The notes beneath the pieces were generated by a model. It made no database searches, was not told the origin of the DNA, and saw only the letters and a program-made list of their open reading frames with translations. DNA of 64,000 nucleotides from Cristatella mucedo (Eukaryota; Bryozoa; Phylactolaemata; Cristatellidae): the NCBI GenBank assembly GCA_009760855.2, contig WPIO01000145.1, forward strand, positions 850,140-914,139, given 5' to 3'. Each line of letters starts with the position of its first letter. The stretch's first letter is position 1. The translations under genes and the position numbers were made by a program. Of this stretch, positions 11,128 through 23,800 are shown one piece after another.

Positions 11128-11935
11128 GTCATAATAATAATAAGGATACACTTGATAACGCACCCTCAGTGAACTCAATCTCTTTATAGGTGCTTTACAT
11201 TTGCTGCAAAATAGAAACGCGATTGGATGGTGAGTAATATCATGCTTGATAAACAACATGAATATAATGGTTAGGGGTTACATGCACAGGGTCAGCATGC
11301 AAGTGTGGTTAGTGGCAACATGCTCAGCGTCAGCACACATAAGCACATAAAGGACGAATCACAGGGACCCACTAAATGCTGTCCTAAATAGGCGTGTTTT
11401 TAAGTTCTTTTTAAATGTGGTTAAGTCAGGGGATGTTGAGACGCAAGTCGGAAGTGAGTTCCAGGCTTTGCGAGCATACGAACTAAATGCACGGTCTCCA
11501 AAGGATTTGAGGTTTGTACTAGGTACTGATAAACTTTCTGATTCCGAAAAGCGGGTGGTACGATGCTTGGCCTAGTGGGAGAGTAGATCTAAGAGATAGG
11601 TTGGAACCAAAGAATGAAGTGACCTAAAAGTGAGCTACACAAACTTGAAGTCGTTGCACTGCTCGACTGGTAGCCAGTGCGGGTCGGCAAGAAGTGGTGT
11701 GATGTGGCAACTGCGACGCTCACGACAGACAATCCCAGCTGCCTAGTTTTGCACCAGCTGTAAACGCCTGATTGCGCATGCCATTAGTCCAGCAAACAGT
11801 GAGTAACAGAAGTCAAGGCGGGATTTCACAAAAGCATGGGCCAACTTAGACCTGGTATCCATCCTTATCTAAATAAGCCCGAATTTAACAATGTTATGTA
11901 GTTGAAAGTAGGCACAACACGAATGTTACGAACCT
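11128..11935 (-). mobile_element. LINE family B copy, 5'-truncated, degenerate
   Basis: The tail (AATAATAATAAG on the plus strand) is at 11,128. The reversed 3' UTR (CAATCTCTTTATAGGTGC) and RT C-terminal region follow, up to the CAATGTTATGTAGTTGA region near 11,910, which is the counterpart of 4,523-4,540. There are many stops. Confidence 0.75.
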
Positions 11936-12804
11936 TCTTTGCAGGAAAGTCATCAACAACCTACAGCTATCTTAAAAGCTCAATCTATCCTAAAAGATGC
12001 TTAGCCTGAAGCTTATGCTTCATACTCATATGAAGGCTGAAAAGTACATCTCAGGTGGTCCAGCGGGTATTTGCTGCCCCTTCGTGCAAACTATTGTAGT
12101 TCGATCAACATCGAACGGCGGTACGTAGTTGTTGAATATATATTGCAGCCTCGGCGATCGTGTTCTCGGCTAGCCCTAACGCCCAACGTATACACGGCAC
12201 ATTGAAATGCTTCGCCCACGTTACGTCAACTTGCAACTCAAAATGCCTACTTCTGCAATACAATCAGCCAACGTCTGTCCCGCACATCATCTCCTGCCTA
12301 TGCATCTGCAGAGAGAGTTTACACCAAGAGTCGATGAGTGAACTACAGAACTAGAGCCAATATTGCAGGCGGTGAGAGAGAACAGCAGTGTCATGTAGAC
12401 GCAGCAAAGAGACTTTAGAGTTCTGGGACTTAACTGAAGTGAAGCCTCAGACACCACTGGCACAGCAGAGCTCATTACCATGGTATAGTAGCCGAGAAAA
12501 ACCGTAGAATATTGCTCAGCAGAACATGAAACAAATCGTTACAGCTTTGAAAATACTTAAAAAACTCGCCTCTTTTATGCGCCATGCAATAACTAAATCC
12601 ATATTAAGATATTTTACATTTTTCTGTGTGAGAATCAATCGCCAAGGGCTATCTTCCTGCACAGTATCATCCCGTTCTCAGAAATGCCGGCAAAAGCAAC
12701 TTACAATCATGCCTTGAATAGCATTATGAAGTGCACTAGAAGAGACTCGAGTCAAATAATTAGCACGATAATAGCTCTGAATAAAATAGCATATTAAATT
12801 ATCA

Positions 12805-12962
12805 CAAGTAAGCCCGCAGAGTCACCGGAGACATTCTTCACGGCCGAGGAAGTGAGTTCCAATCCTGCAGTGGGAAATTCTTGATTGTCAACTGCAAGCA
12901 GTGGTGTTTCAAAGCTCCTGTACAGCTGTAGAAAAAGGCCGTAAAATGAGCTAATATGTTTT
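12805..12962 (+). mobile_element. tRNA-derived SINE (family S), diverged
   Basis: GGCCGAGGAAGTGAGTTCC with B box GAGTTCCAATCCTGC is followed by TCAACTGCAAGCAGTGGTG and an AAGGCCGTAAAATGAGC end. It lies immediately upstream of a LINE B fragment starting at about 12,965. Confidence 0.55.
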
Positions 12963-12964
12963 TT

Positions 12965-13885
12965 AAAGTTTGATCGATGTATTAGTGACATCCTATCTCG
13001 ACTTCTGTAACTCACCGCTTGCTGGTGTATCGCTGAAGGCTCGGCGGAGTAGGCTTAACCTGCCGCTTACCTAGCGGCGTAGTCTACCGCCTAATGCCGT
13101 TCGGTGCGCGCCTACCCGCAATGAGCAGGCCGCCGCAAAACGAGCGTTTCTGGCACTTGCCGGGACTATAGGGTCGGCAGGCCAGCCAATATCAATCACC
13201 TCATTGCCCTACTAAGATGGCTGCGTCCACCTGCTCGAGGCTCTAAGACAGAGGTGTTTCCTGCAGAGCAGTTCTCATGCGCTCTAAAACCGAGTCAGGC
13301 CGACGCTGTGCTACACTTGTCTACCAGCGTGTGCAATCAGCAGCTTGCAGTTGTTGCAAAACCCTGCAGGTAATCTGGTCTATCGTGAGGATCGCAGTTG
13401 CTACGTCACACTACTCTCGCTGACCTTCACTGGCTTCAAGTCAAAGGCGTAATGACTTCAGGGTTCTGTAACTTACTTCTAGGTACCTTCATTCTCAGGC
13501 TTCCAGCCTAAAGGTGAAAGCTACTCCCCCGCCAGTCCGAGAATAGTGCCAGCTGTTTCGACTCGATTTGTTTTATTAAACCCCGTAAGAGCCTAAATAC
13601 CTTTGGATACCATGTATTGGTTCGTATGCTTGAACTCACTCAAGAAGCACGTTACAACGTCCCCGGACCTGATGACATTTAAAGACAAGCTAACAACGCA
13701 CCAGTTTAATACAAAATGTAGGTTTCTTTGTGATTCGTCCTTTGTCCGAGTATGCCTATTTAACCTGTGCGTGCTGCTTGAGGACGTTGCAACAAATTAT
13801 TAAATAATGCTTTCTAAAAATGATGTGTACAGTGTCTAGAAAGAGATTCATTTGTGTGAGGGCCGCTGAGAGAAAGTATTATTAT
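12965..13885 (+). mobile_element. LINE family B copy interrupted by a GC-rich segment
   Basis: 12,970-13,030 reads as VTS-LDFCNS-LAG (family B). 13,320-13,610 resumes at the AC-AIR-LQ position with SCYVTLLSLTFTGF-like text. 13,610-13,885 contains WNSLP-like and 3' UTR sequence ending AAAGTATTATTATTATTTTA. Between them, about 13,035-13,320 is foreign GC-rich sequence. Confidence 0.6.
13035..13320. other. GC-rich insertion inside a LINE fragment
   Basis: About 285 bases, rich in GCCG/CGGC words, separate two parts of one LINE B copy. There is no open frame of note, and no inverted ends or target duplication could be defined by eye. Confidence 0.5.
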
Positions 13886-13889
13886 TATT

Positions 13890-16800
13890 TTAGAATGTGG
13901 GATTCTTTTTTCAGCCTTATATTTTCAAGCAAAGCCTTTATTAGATTGCATATTTGTGTTAAGAATACAATTCTACATTTAATTAAATTATTTAGTTACT
14001 TATACAACTAGACGATTTTTGAAAAATGCAAATGGTGTCTGGTCTAATTAAAATTAAAAAAAAAACACCGCGGCTACCAATCCAAATGCTGACTTAAATT
14101 TATTTTGCCCTGAACAGCTTAGCAGTAATTGTTCTCCTATCTTTCCTGACGACCAATGCAGGAGATCTAAAATTAAGGTTACTATCTCAATAATAAATTT
14201 AAATTTATTTGGCAAAAGTAGCTATTATCACCCTAGGAAATCTCATTCTAGCTAATGTAAAATCGTCTAAATTGTGCTTCTGACACTAGCGGTCCTTAGG
14301 AATGTAGCTTCAGATACCTAAGAATTCCTCCGTAAAAATTGTACAGTCCAACAGATTAACGAGCACGACCTGAGATGATAACTTAACACCGCTTTAATTT
14401 ACAACATAATATAACTATTAGATTATCGTGCAAGGTGAGCATGCATAACAAGCAGGCTTTGCTAACATATGCGACCTTATGATGATATAACTAGCTATAG
14501 CTCGCTTGCAAGACTCCGTTGACACGATGCGAGTCCTACGAGAATGCGAGGCTTTGCATACAATTTCATTAGGGAATGAAAACAGCTTCTAAGTATATCA
14601 CTTTCATTTGATCACTCACTACAGGTTGACTAGATTAAATGTCGGCGGGTCTGCCTGGAAATAATATATGCATCCCAATCGTGTGTTATCGATGTTTAGA
14701 CACTAATATGGATTGTTTATCCCAAAAAAATGTATACTCAGATTGAGAAAATGCTTTTAACAGCATTTGAGGTGACAGCAGAAAGTTACACCACGCATTA
14801 ATGCACGGGGCTGACTTATCAATATATCCTATAAACATCAGCCCACCGTTGGAGGACAATTTTCATAGTTACCACAGCCTCCGTGTTGGTCTCTGAATGA
14901 AATTTATTCAAGCCTAAGAAGTGCGAAACATTGTATTAGTTATAACTGATATTTTAATATTGGTCCTTGGTTCATTGCTAAATAAATTACTCTTTAAATG
15001 GTAATACATGTATCTAAAATTGCAAATGGAAATAGAAAAACTGTCAAGCTAAATTGTCAGCTATTATTGTGACCTCTATATCGAACGTATTACTTTATTT
15101 TACGTTTACACCAAACAATGCCAGCTAAGCAATCATAGGGTCAGCCCAAGGCACTTGAAATTATATTTAAGTTTATTAAATAATTTTAGCGGGTGACGTT
15201 ATTTAATGGTAGAAAATGCGGCCCTGACGAACGATAGCATAGTTTATTTTATCGCGGCTCCTACGTATCTCTGTTCACGAAGATCTATGCACTCAGTCCT
15301 CGAAGATCTAGAAACATAGCCCACGCCGTTTTAGCTTTATGTTACCTAGCTAATTGCCTCCATTAGCTTTATTAAATTCATTGAGGTATTCATCTAAAGA
15401 AGAGCTAGTTTGAAACTTCAAAGTCTCATCTCAAATAAGGTCAAATGTGGGTTAAATAAGCAATCTTTAGATGGTATTCTGCTTATCAACGTTATAAATG
15501 ACGGCTTGCATTTTGTATTATGCAAAAATAATTTAATGCTCTTGGTCCGATTGCATATTTGAATAAGCCCTTAACAAATATTTCTTTTTTACCAGTGTTT
15601 TATTTAAATGAAGTGAACGTGGGTGCTATAGCCGCAGTTAGGGGTCGTGATGCACATATTTACAGTCATGCTCAAAAAAGATACACGTGTTCTCAATTTC
15701 AGTAGCTGTATGCATAAGATTATTGATTGAACTAACAACAACTAGGTAATGTAGCACCACTATAACTTCCGTTTCCAGCTGGCTGGGTCTTCTCTAGAAT
15801 AGAGTGAATTTGTCATCTCTACAGGTTACCTTTAACAAGATAACATAGACAAACTGCCATTCATACAAAGCTTTTCATTTTTTAGTAATTTGTTATTCAT
15901 TCAGAGATTATTCAGGATTAGCAAGAACGGACCTCTGAAAAATTTTAAATCCGTGGATGGGCAGCGGTCTTGACTTAAGATAATTTTTTGGCATTGTATA
16001 ATTTTATCTTGTGCGATATAAGCGTATCACCTTAAAATACAAAATAAACTATACAGGAATATATAATTTCCTTTCAAGACTTAACTGATGCTTACTGGAC
16101 AAATTTATTGTGGCCACTACATACTACTCTTAAGTGACTTTATTTAAACGAAGCTTCTCAAAAGACTGAACACACATCTTACCTAATTGGACAGATCGTG
16201 TTTTTTTCCAAAGCACTAGCTTAATCAATCTCTCCAATAACAGAAAGATTCCCATGACCCAAGTAATACATTAACCTAAAACACAATACTATGTCCAAAG
16301 TAGTTAGCCAACTTAGGGATGTTTGCTAAGATGGTGACTATGATGTTTAAGGAGATGATTCACAAATGGCATTGACCGACTGTCGCACAACCCACAGCTT
16401 TGCTCCAGCTTGTACTCGCCATTTTCAAACTCATTTTGTATCCAACGATGGAGGACAAATGTGATACCGTTTGCACGTATTGCTAGGCTCATTTTTGAAA
16501 AAAATGGCTAGCAAGCTTATGCGGCTTAGAGTAAGAAGATAACTTGGCGACTATTAATCATGGGGTAAATGCGCTCTGCATCTTGCAAACTACTAAACAG
16601 GCAAAGCTCTTCCTGACAGAAGTCACAGGAACAGACAGTAAAGTTGCAGCTAGTACTATTAGAAACTTGAATTCAACAGTTTACGCTGCTCATTATCATG
16701 GACGTACATATTATCTTTCATCCTTGTGACGAAGCTATGCTGACGTAGGGTGCAGGAACCCAGGCCTTTACTTTCAATTCCAGTCTGGTGAATCTTTTGA

Positions 16801-18350
16801 AGTCGTGCCGCAGCTCATTGTTTTCTGATTCTCTAATAGAGCCTGCTCTGAGACTCAAATTGGAAACATGCAAAAAGTTAGGTGACTGAGCAGTGTAGCT
16901 AAGACTGACTGCCCAGAATTTTAATGGTAGAAAACCTAGCCGGTAACTTTATGATAGTGTTGAAGGAGAACGCAGTCGTTAGATGAGAGTATACTAGTGT
17001 TGTAATCATATTAAGGGATATTTCCAAGTTCAACAATGGTGGTTTAAAAATATATTTAATGAGCCAGGTTGATTTAGTTTATCAGGTATTTGGCAGCCTA
17101 TATTAAACAATGCCCGAGGATAGTGAATTGCTGACTTTGTTGTTTGTGGAGTCTCTCAACATTACACGATACTTGGGCTAGGTTACTACAAACTATCGAG
17201 CTAATGCATTACGCTATGCGCCTTTAACTCACAGGACTGCGAAATTGGGGGACATTTTAAGATTGGGTCGTCGCCATGGCCACGTTTGAGCAGCTTGATC
17301 TCTTTGCAGCGTCTCCCAGACCTTTCACTCGTTTCGCATCGTTTGACGGTCCATAAGCGCATCCTTATGCGTTAATTAATTGATGAATGGAGTAAAGGTT
17401 TAATCACATTGCATCACAATGAAAGCAAAAGGAACCACAATCTTTTTTTTTAGTTTCAGTTTTACGACTCTTTTTTCTTTTCGCTCGACAGACGATTATC
17501 TTCGGCCGCCATCTTGATTGCCCATAGTTGGCAGCTTGGCGTCGACATCGCTACGGCAGTGTCAAAAGTAAGTTGAGCGTATTTTTTGCATCAGTCTCTT
17601 CAGTATGTTGAGTGCTTCATGATGAAATTTAATTTCCGCATACATATTTTAGCAAAGTGCTGAGTTCAACGTCGGCGTTCTTGCGCTTTCCCTTTACCAT
17701 TCTTATGAAACTCAAAGTGACCTGTTTTCATCTTTTGCAAACCGAGCAAGCATTTGTGCTAGATTTGAATGGATTCGTCTCTTTTAAATTTCTTCAGAAA
17801 TCAAAGACATAAACACTTTAAATAAATAAATAAATAAATATATATATATATTATATATAAATATATATTCATTTATGTCTGAACAAGAGTGATCCGGTAA
17901 TGTGCGTCGTTAATAGTATGCCCAGTAAGGCTGCCTAGTATGCAGAAAAACTGGAAGTCGGTAGAGTGTCCGTGAAATGGCCAAAGTCTGCTTAAGCATT
18001 CTAAATCTGAACTTACTGTAGTTAACAATAATTAATATTCGTTCTTTATCTTAAACCTGTTTGTGAAGTTAGCATAGAATGGCTCGCTATAGGCGGTAAA
18101 CATGGAGCTCTTTTGTGACAATGTAGAGAACTGCAGCTGTCGATGTGCATCTTAGTCGTGACGAGTATAGACCGATGACATTTGTAAACATAATAATTAG
18201 GTCGCAATCAAAAGCTTGGCCAAACACGTAGGAAAGTTTTGTAGATTTTTTAGGAGTGCCAACTTAGCAGGGAATTCGGTATCCGTTCATATTTTGAGAA
18301 GTATGCATGCAGGCGATGCTAGTGAAGGGCATTAAAAAAGTATTACTTAC
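13890..18350. other. AT-rich region without recognised gene
   Basis: 4.4 kb with no frame over about 60 codons and no recognised transposon. If the CCP gene continues past 18.35 kb, further 3' exons or the 3' UTR would lie here; I could not identify any. Confidence 0.5.
17821..17872 (+). repeat. AT-rich simple repeat
   Basis: (AAAT)n passing into (TA)n and related palindromic text. Confidence 0.8.
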
Positions 18351-18366
18351 GTGGCCAACGGCATCC

Positions 18367-18506
18367 TCACTCATAGGAACGCATTCTTGTCAGATCCACT
18401 TTTTCGTTCCACGAACTTGTTGAAGGTCGACGTGAGTCACCGCAACTCAATTCGTATCTTTTTCCGAGATTTTCCATTAAGCATCCAGAGTCGCCACACC
18501 GAGGCA
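18367..18506 (-). CDS. Possible terminal coding exon or decayed CCP module
   Basis: After a 106-base interval with a pyrimidine-rich stretch on the minus strand, an AG at 18,507-18,508 opens a phase-1-compatible frame beginning PRCGDSGCLMENLGKRY and continuing ELSCGDSRRPSTSSW to a TGA at 18,367-18,369. It has three cysteines and a W but no fourth cysteine. A Cys-Val-Pro lies just beyond in another frame, and a GTAAGT donor lies at 18,345. It may be the gene's last exon or a frameshifted CCP remnant. This is inference only. Confidence 0.25.
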
Positions 18507-18612
18507 CTCAAAGTCACGCTCTCAAGAACATTCATTCTCAGGGAGAGGAGATACGGGGATGGAAGTACGATTAAAAGCATCGTGATGAAAACCATACTCA
18601 TCCGTCACTCAC

Positions 18613-18807
18613 TCGTGCAATTTTTGGGTGTTGGACTCCACAATCCAGACGAATTGCATGTGAAGATCACTTGAGTGGGTGCATTATCGTGACTGTACTC
18701 AAAGGCGTAGCCTGAAAAGCATTCTCCGGTCCCAGTACTGCCATACCTCGTAGACGTATAATTTGCATATCCGTGCTCTATCTGCGGTATTGCATAACAG
18801 TCTCGCT
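18613..18807 (-). CDS. CCP/sushi module exon 14 (last confident exon)
   Basis: The exon is 195 bases, phase 1-1, with acceptor TTTTGCAG and donor GTGAGT. The module reads RDCYAIPQIEHGYANYT, Cys2 in GECFSGYAFEYS, Cys3 in IFTCNSSGLWSP and Cys4 in KNCT. The C-x-x-IP-x-IEHG start and LWSP-x-P-x-NC end are textbook CCP. If the donor is skipped, the frame runs two more codons (Ser-Glu) to a TGA, so the protein could also end here. Confidence 0.83.
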
Positions 18808-18915
18808 CTGCAAAATCAACGAGAATAAAAGTTAAATACCCTCTAAAATTCTTTTCGATGATAAGGCTGGATTTATATGAATGTCAAGCTGCTTCAGTCA
18901 ATGCAAGGTCCTTAC

Positions 18916-19125
18916 TTTCACAATAGTACTGGGACTGTGACCAATTACTACTTGAGAGGCAAGTGATGTTGTACGTCATCTTAGTGCTGCCGTTGTCGTA
19001 CATCCCAGATAAGTTCTGGACGACGTAACCATCAATGCAAGCGTAAATGACGACAGACTCGTAGGCAGTAGAGTTCATCTGATATGTTGATGCCGGCTGG
19101 TTCATTGGGATACCACAAGGCGCCG
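18916..19125 (-). CDS. CCP/sushi module exon 13
   Basis: The exon is 210 bases, phase 1-1, with acceptor GATCTAG and donor GTAAGG. The module begins AAPCGIPMNQPAST, with Cys2 in VIYACIDGYVV, Cys3 in NITCLSSSNWSQS and Cys4 in YYCES. It is closer to a general CCP consensus than the W-S-W modules and carries several N-x-S/T sites. The next exon follows after a 108-base intron. Confidence 0.83.
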
Positions 19126-19302
19126 CTAGATCGGAGAAACAATGAAACGACCAGTTTTCCTCATGTGCAGCGCGGCAATGGCTCCAGGCGAATCATCAAG
19201 CAGTTAATAGAGATATGACATCACAAAAAGGTACCAAAATCCTAAGTTAATTACTTTTAAAATAATTTGGGTTCGTATGAATATTCAATACTATGGACGC
19301 CG

Positions 19303-19447
19303 AGCTGGCTTGGTCTAGCTGTTAAGGTGCTCGCCCCGACCAAGGTCTGATTGAGGTCGTGAGCTCGAGCCTCGAAGCATATGTAAAGCACCTGAATAGA
19401 GATTAAGTTCTCTTGGGGCGCTATATAAATGAGTTATATTTATATTT
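19303..19447 (+). mobile_element. tRNA-derived SINE with LINE family B 3' tail
   Basis: The head has a tRNA-like A box (TGGTCTAGCTGTTAAGGTGC) and B box (GTGAGCTCGAGCC). The tail from about 19,383 reads TAAAGCACCTGAATAGAGAT then TAAGTTCTCTTGGGGCGCTA and ATAAATGAGTTATA. That tail matches the family B LINE 3' end (GCGCCTAGAAATAGATTGAG ... GGGCGCTTTATAAAGTGC at 5,225-5,275). This is the layout of SINEs that borrow the 3' end of their partner LINE. Confidence 0.72.
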
Positions 19448-19449
19448 AA

Positions 19450-20244
19450 GATTAAAATTAGCTTTAGTCATGGTCTTTCTTGTTATTAGTGGCTTGTGCC
19501 ATTAATATTTTGTAGCTCATAGTAGAAACTTAGTTCGACTGAAAGGACAGCTATCGCACCGGCCGCTTTGATGGTTTATTGGTATGTCAACATACGAAAA
19601 CGGACTATTACGCCAGCTGATTTCAGTCAATGAAAATGAGAGGTTGCTTTACCGAGTGGCTAAATGTTGGCTTGTAAATTATTAGATTTGTGGTGAAGGG
19701 ACTTTTGAAGAGGGACTATAAATTGGTGATGCTAGATTTTCAAAACTGATAAATACTTCAAGGAAGAAAGAGCTAGTTTTCTGCTAATTGAGGTCAATTA
19801 TGTTTCTACAGGAAAAGCTGTCATACATACAATGCCCATAATACTATTATTATCTATACTATTATCTATTATTATCTATAAAACATATTAAATGTGTCAC
19901 AGAAATAGATTCGCATGAGCTATTAGCTAGAAGGAAAACAAAAAACCTAGGCTTGAGTGTAACAAATGAGTAACTATTAGTATAATTTGCCTCGCAAAGC
20001 CTGATCTCTATCCCGAGAAATAAAAATTGCTGCAAGTAAAACAATAAACTAGACTTCAGGGACAACAAGGTGAGATGCTGGTCAGCAGGACTACTAGTTT
20101 ATGAAATATGTACTTCTTTATGCAAAAGAAAACAAGCAAAGCATAGAGGTTCAGTACAAAGTTTACAGTGACTCAGAGAGTGCTTAGCGGTAAGGCCTTA
20201 GCTAGAACTGAACAATAGGGGAAACTAGTGTGATGCATGTCCAC
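19450..20244. other. Intron sequence, nothing recognised
   Basis: Part of the 6-kb intron between CCP exons 12 and 13; AT-rich. Confidence 0.55.
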
Positions 20245-20885
20245 CAGCAACCCAACGATCTAAATAGACTTCCGGGTGTTAGGCAGGAGAGCTTTCTATA
20301 GGACACTCAAAGCCTCAGCAGCATTCACTAAGCTCGCAGTAGCCAACAGACTTCATTTCACCTACAAAACAGGAACTGAGAAACATGACTAAGTAAGCTG
20401 GGTGGTAAAGGAAGTCAGTAGCATGGAAATAGGACGGCTGGTAAAAATACGCCACAGTCGGTAGCGGGAAAGTAAATGAATTGTGAAAGTATGAATTGTA
20501 GAAGTGAGTTATACAATGTATGACATGAAAAGCAACACCCTTTGTCGCCAATGAACTTTAAATAAAGGAGAGATAATTTATTTTCCATAAGGAACCTGAT
20601 GGCATGAGGAGGATGAAACTGGAACTTCAACAACTTCACTCTGTATTCTTTCACTAACCGGAAACCATCAACAACTTCTTCTGCAAAGGATTTGCATGGC
20701 TGAACCTGTAGGATTTCATAACTTGAATTGCAGCTTTATTCATTACCGGATTCGCTGGACGAATAGCTTGATTTGGTAGCCCAATCACTAGGGAGTTGCA
20801 TTAATCTAGCCTAGACAGAACTATGAGCTAATCGAAGGGTTGGAAGCCACATTAATAAACAGTCCCTTAATCTTAAATAGCGATC
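20245..20885 (-). mobile_element. LINE family A copy, old, internally deleted
   Basis: On the minus strand the segment 20,885 to about 20,660 reads VLSRLD-CNSLVIGLPNQAI, matching the [18 protein letters not shown] block of the 52.3 kb copy. After a gap of missing sequence, 20,654-20,420 matches the FQP-RALRS-DNKL-VPFLRL region and the following 3' part. 20,245-20,420 matches the 3' UTR. There are multiple stops. Confidence 0.6.
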
Positions 20886-23800
20886 GGACGTGGTGGCTAA
20901 TTGTCAATACAGTATTTTAAATGAAAATTTTAAAATTCAGGCAGTTTTAAAATTTGATACCAAAATCTAAACACATTGCAATGATTGCCCAACAGCAGCA
21001 TCTATTATAAAAATTGAGTCTTCGAGTCCGGCCGTAGGCTTTGACTATTTTGAAATTTTGAAAGACTTTTGAAAAATCCCGTTGTTATAAACATCATTAA
21101 AAGATCTAGATTTTTGCCGGACTAAGTTTTCTAACACGGGAGAGCACACAGGGAATTACATAGGGCCTTCAGCAGACGAGGTCTTTTGACTAGACTTCAA
21201 TCAGTTTGCCTCTCACTTTAAATGCGGGAAACATCGGAAAATTTCTATGAAAGGTTACAAATTACGACTCAAGCATAGCTTCGGATGGGCGGGTCTTAAG
21301 TGGAGAAACGAATACGAGCCGTTGCAAGAAAATTGTTCGCTGGCATGTAGATTAGTTTTGAGACTGATTGGCAGGACTTTACTTCTAGATTAAAATTAAG
21401 CCCTGGTTTTTCTACGCTTGCAGATGAAGACAGGGACGAAGTTTTTACAATTTCTTTAGATCACCATCGGACGCAAACTGCATAAAGCTGCGTTCAAGCC
21501 GGCGCTTGACACAGTTCATCTTATGCACTTTTTTAAATTGTAAGGTATTTCCACGCCACTGTACAAGGGCAAAATGTATGGGAGTGAGGTCGTCGAGGGC
21601 AGTTTCAAGTTTCACGGTTGCAGCCTCAGCCCTGTTATAGGCACCCGCCAGAGCCGGGCATCCTGCAAGTCCCGGTCCACAACAAATGCATCTCAATCCT
21701 TCTGCGAATCCCGATTGCGAATAAATACACTCTTGGTTTTTAATGAGCAGTCATTTATCGAGCGAAAGGTATGAGGCTGTCCAATGCCTTACGTTGACCA
21801 ATTGGAATTAGTGGGGTTGCTGAGAGAGTGCTTAGCATTTGCCGGCCGACTGGCACTGCATGTCCAGCTAAATGATGCATTTACTAGACTCTCAAGCGAA
21901 GTATTTACTGAGCCTCACCGATTAAGTAACATGTCTGCTACGAGGCATCTAGCAGCGTTAACAGTCATGACAACGGCGTATTTATGGTGCTAAACAGTAC
22001 TCTAACTTTAGAGCTCATCGTTTGATGGCCAATAAGTTCAGATGGCGAACACAGGATGCAGTCGAGGAGGAACGTTAATGCAATTTAACAAATACATGTA
22101 CAAGTTTCACATACAATCTTATGATTTAAATTACTCCGGATTCTATGCGGTCCGATGTCTAAGCTTCCTTCTTTAAATTAATCGAGTCTTAGTTGTAGCC
22201 ACGCAATCCAGATTTTTGTACGTTGCTTGGTTGAACTTTTCATGCAAGCCAATGAGAAGCCGTATGATCTAGGTAATTACCAAATAAATCAGGTCCGTTT
22301 TAAAATAATGAACAGCTAGATGCTAAAATCTGAGCCACTTATTTAACGAGTCATTGGATAATGATAATGATAGCAATAATAAATGAAATGCTGTATACCT
22401 AACAATCTCTTTCACCATTAGCATATCTTATCAAGCTTAATCAAGGATTTCATTTGAATTCAAATGCATTAAAGCATACATGTTTCGAAAGTCATGCATG
22501 GATCGAAACTCTAACCCTCAAAAAAGCTTCGGTCAGCCAATCATTCAGTCTCAATATGGAATCTGATTCCCTTACTCCAAAATGATCTTTTGCTAGATCA
22601 CCTTATCAGGTCATCATTGAAATCCCTCTATTGACGGGAACTTGATGTAAAAAAAATGGGTAGGCCAATATTAGGAAACCACAGTCAAGCAGGTCCAAGC
22701 ATCTGCGACTTGAGTAGCTCACTTCCTAAAGGTCTTCACGTTGGCTCAAAATGAAGCTTGCTCACACGTCAACTGCTAGGTATGTCTGCCATGAACGTTC
22801 AAACAGCTTCGCTCAACACATTCACACAACCTGCACTGGTTTTCCAAAAAGTAACATATTGAACTTAAAATTTTGTGAGAGAATGTTATGGTCTTTACTA
22901 TCTTTCTCCAGCTCATCGGTCTCCGTTGCTTGAACATCACACTTCCAATAGTCAAAACGACTCCGCAATTTGTGGTTGATATGCTTTGACTCTGAGTAAG
23001 ACCACTTCATTTGCAGATCTTCGATTTGCAGATTCGGCTGCTATTCTTATAAAACCATAGCTCATCTGAGACCCACTTCAGGCCTAACGTTTAAAAAGGA
23101 TCTGAAAACCTTTCTGTGTCTCGCAACTCCTGCAACATGCCTGTGAGCTTCCTTGCGCGTCAATGCAAGTTGAAATCTTTGCTTGTAATCACAAACTAGT
23201 TGGCAGATTCTTTGTCAAAATGTATGCAAAATGCCTGATAGAAATTGCTTAGTTGTCCTGAAATTCTACTTAAAAGTTTTAATTCTGCATCTTTTCATAG
23301 TGTTACTATAATTACCTTAAGTGTGCTTATGCAACTAAAACACACACAGTCTTGCTTCTGTTATGCTTCGGTCTTATTTCAGTCTTTACTGTATTCTCAC
23401 AACAACTAGGGTTGCTATGGTTGACTGAATGAAGAATCTGAAGCTGAGTACTGTTCTAATTCTCGGCCAATGCAGAGGCAAGACTGCCCATACGACCAGT
23501 CGTAGGTATAGTCGTAGGCACGCTTTTGTTAAGCTCAGTAAATATATTTAGAACAGGTGGTATAGTTCACTCCAACTATGCAGGTGACTCTATGCCTTCT
23601 TTAAAGATTGTTTTTAAGTCTCCGGGATTATGGCACGGATTATGATGTCTATAGTCCGGCTGCCTTTCGTTCTGTTGCATTTGACATTCAAAAGAAGCTA
23701 TTTCCTGGCACGATCGAAATCGGTGCCCCAATGATGGTTACTTAAGCACAACAAGCTCTCAGATAAAAGATGGCAAAGGCAAATAAGCTCTATCCGAAGG

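Larger units (their letters stand above)
10080..12804. other. No gene apart from minisatellite and LINE B copy
   Basis: 10,080-10,860 and 11,940-12,800 hold only short chance frames. Confidence 0.55.

Noticed and set aside
18351-18674. 107-codon plus-strand frame
   Set aside because: It lies antisense to CCP exon 14 and the region after it; nothing in its residues resembles a protein family.
21445-21696. Possible ankyrin-like peptide (DLTPIHFALVQW)
   Set aside because: A single short resemblance with no second repeat and no splice support.
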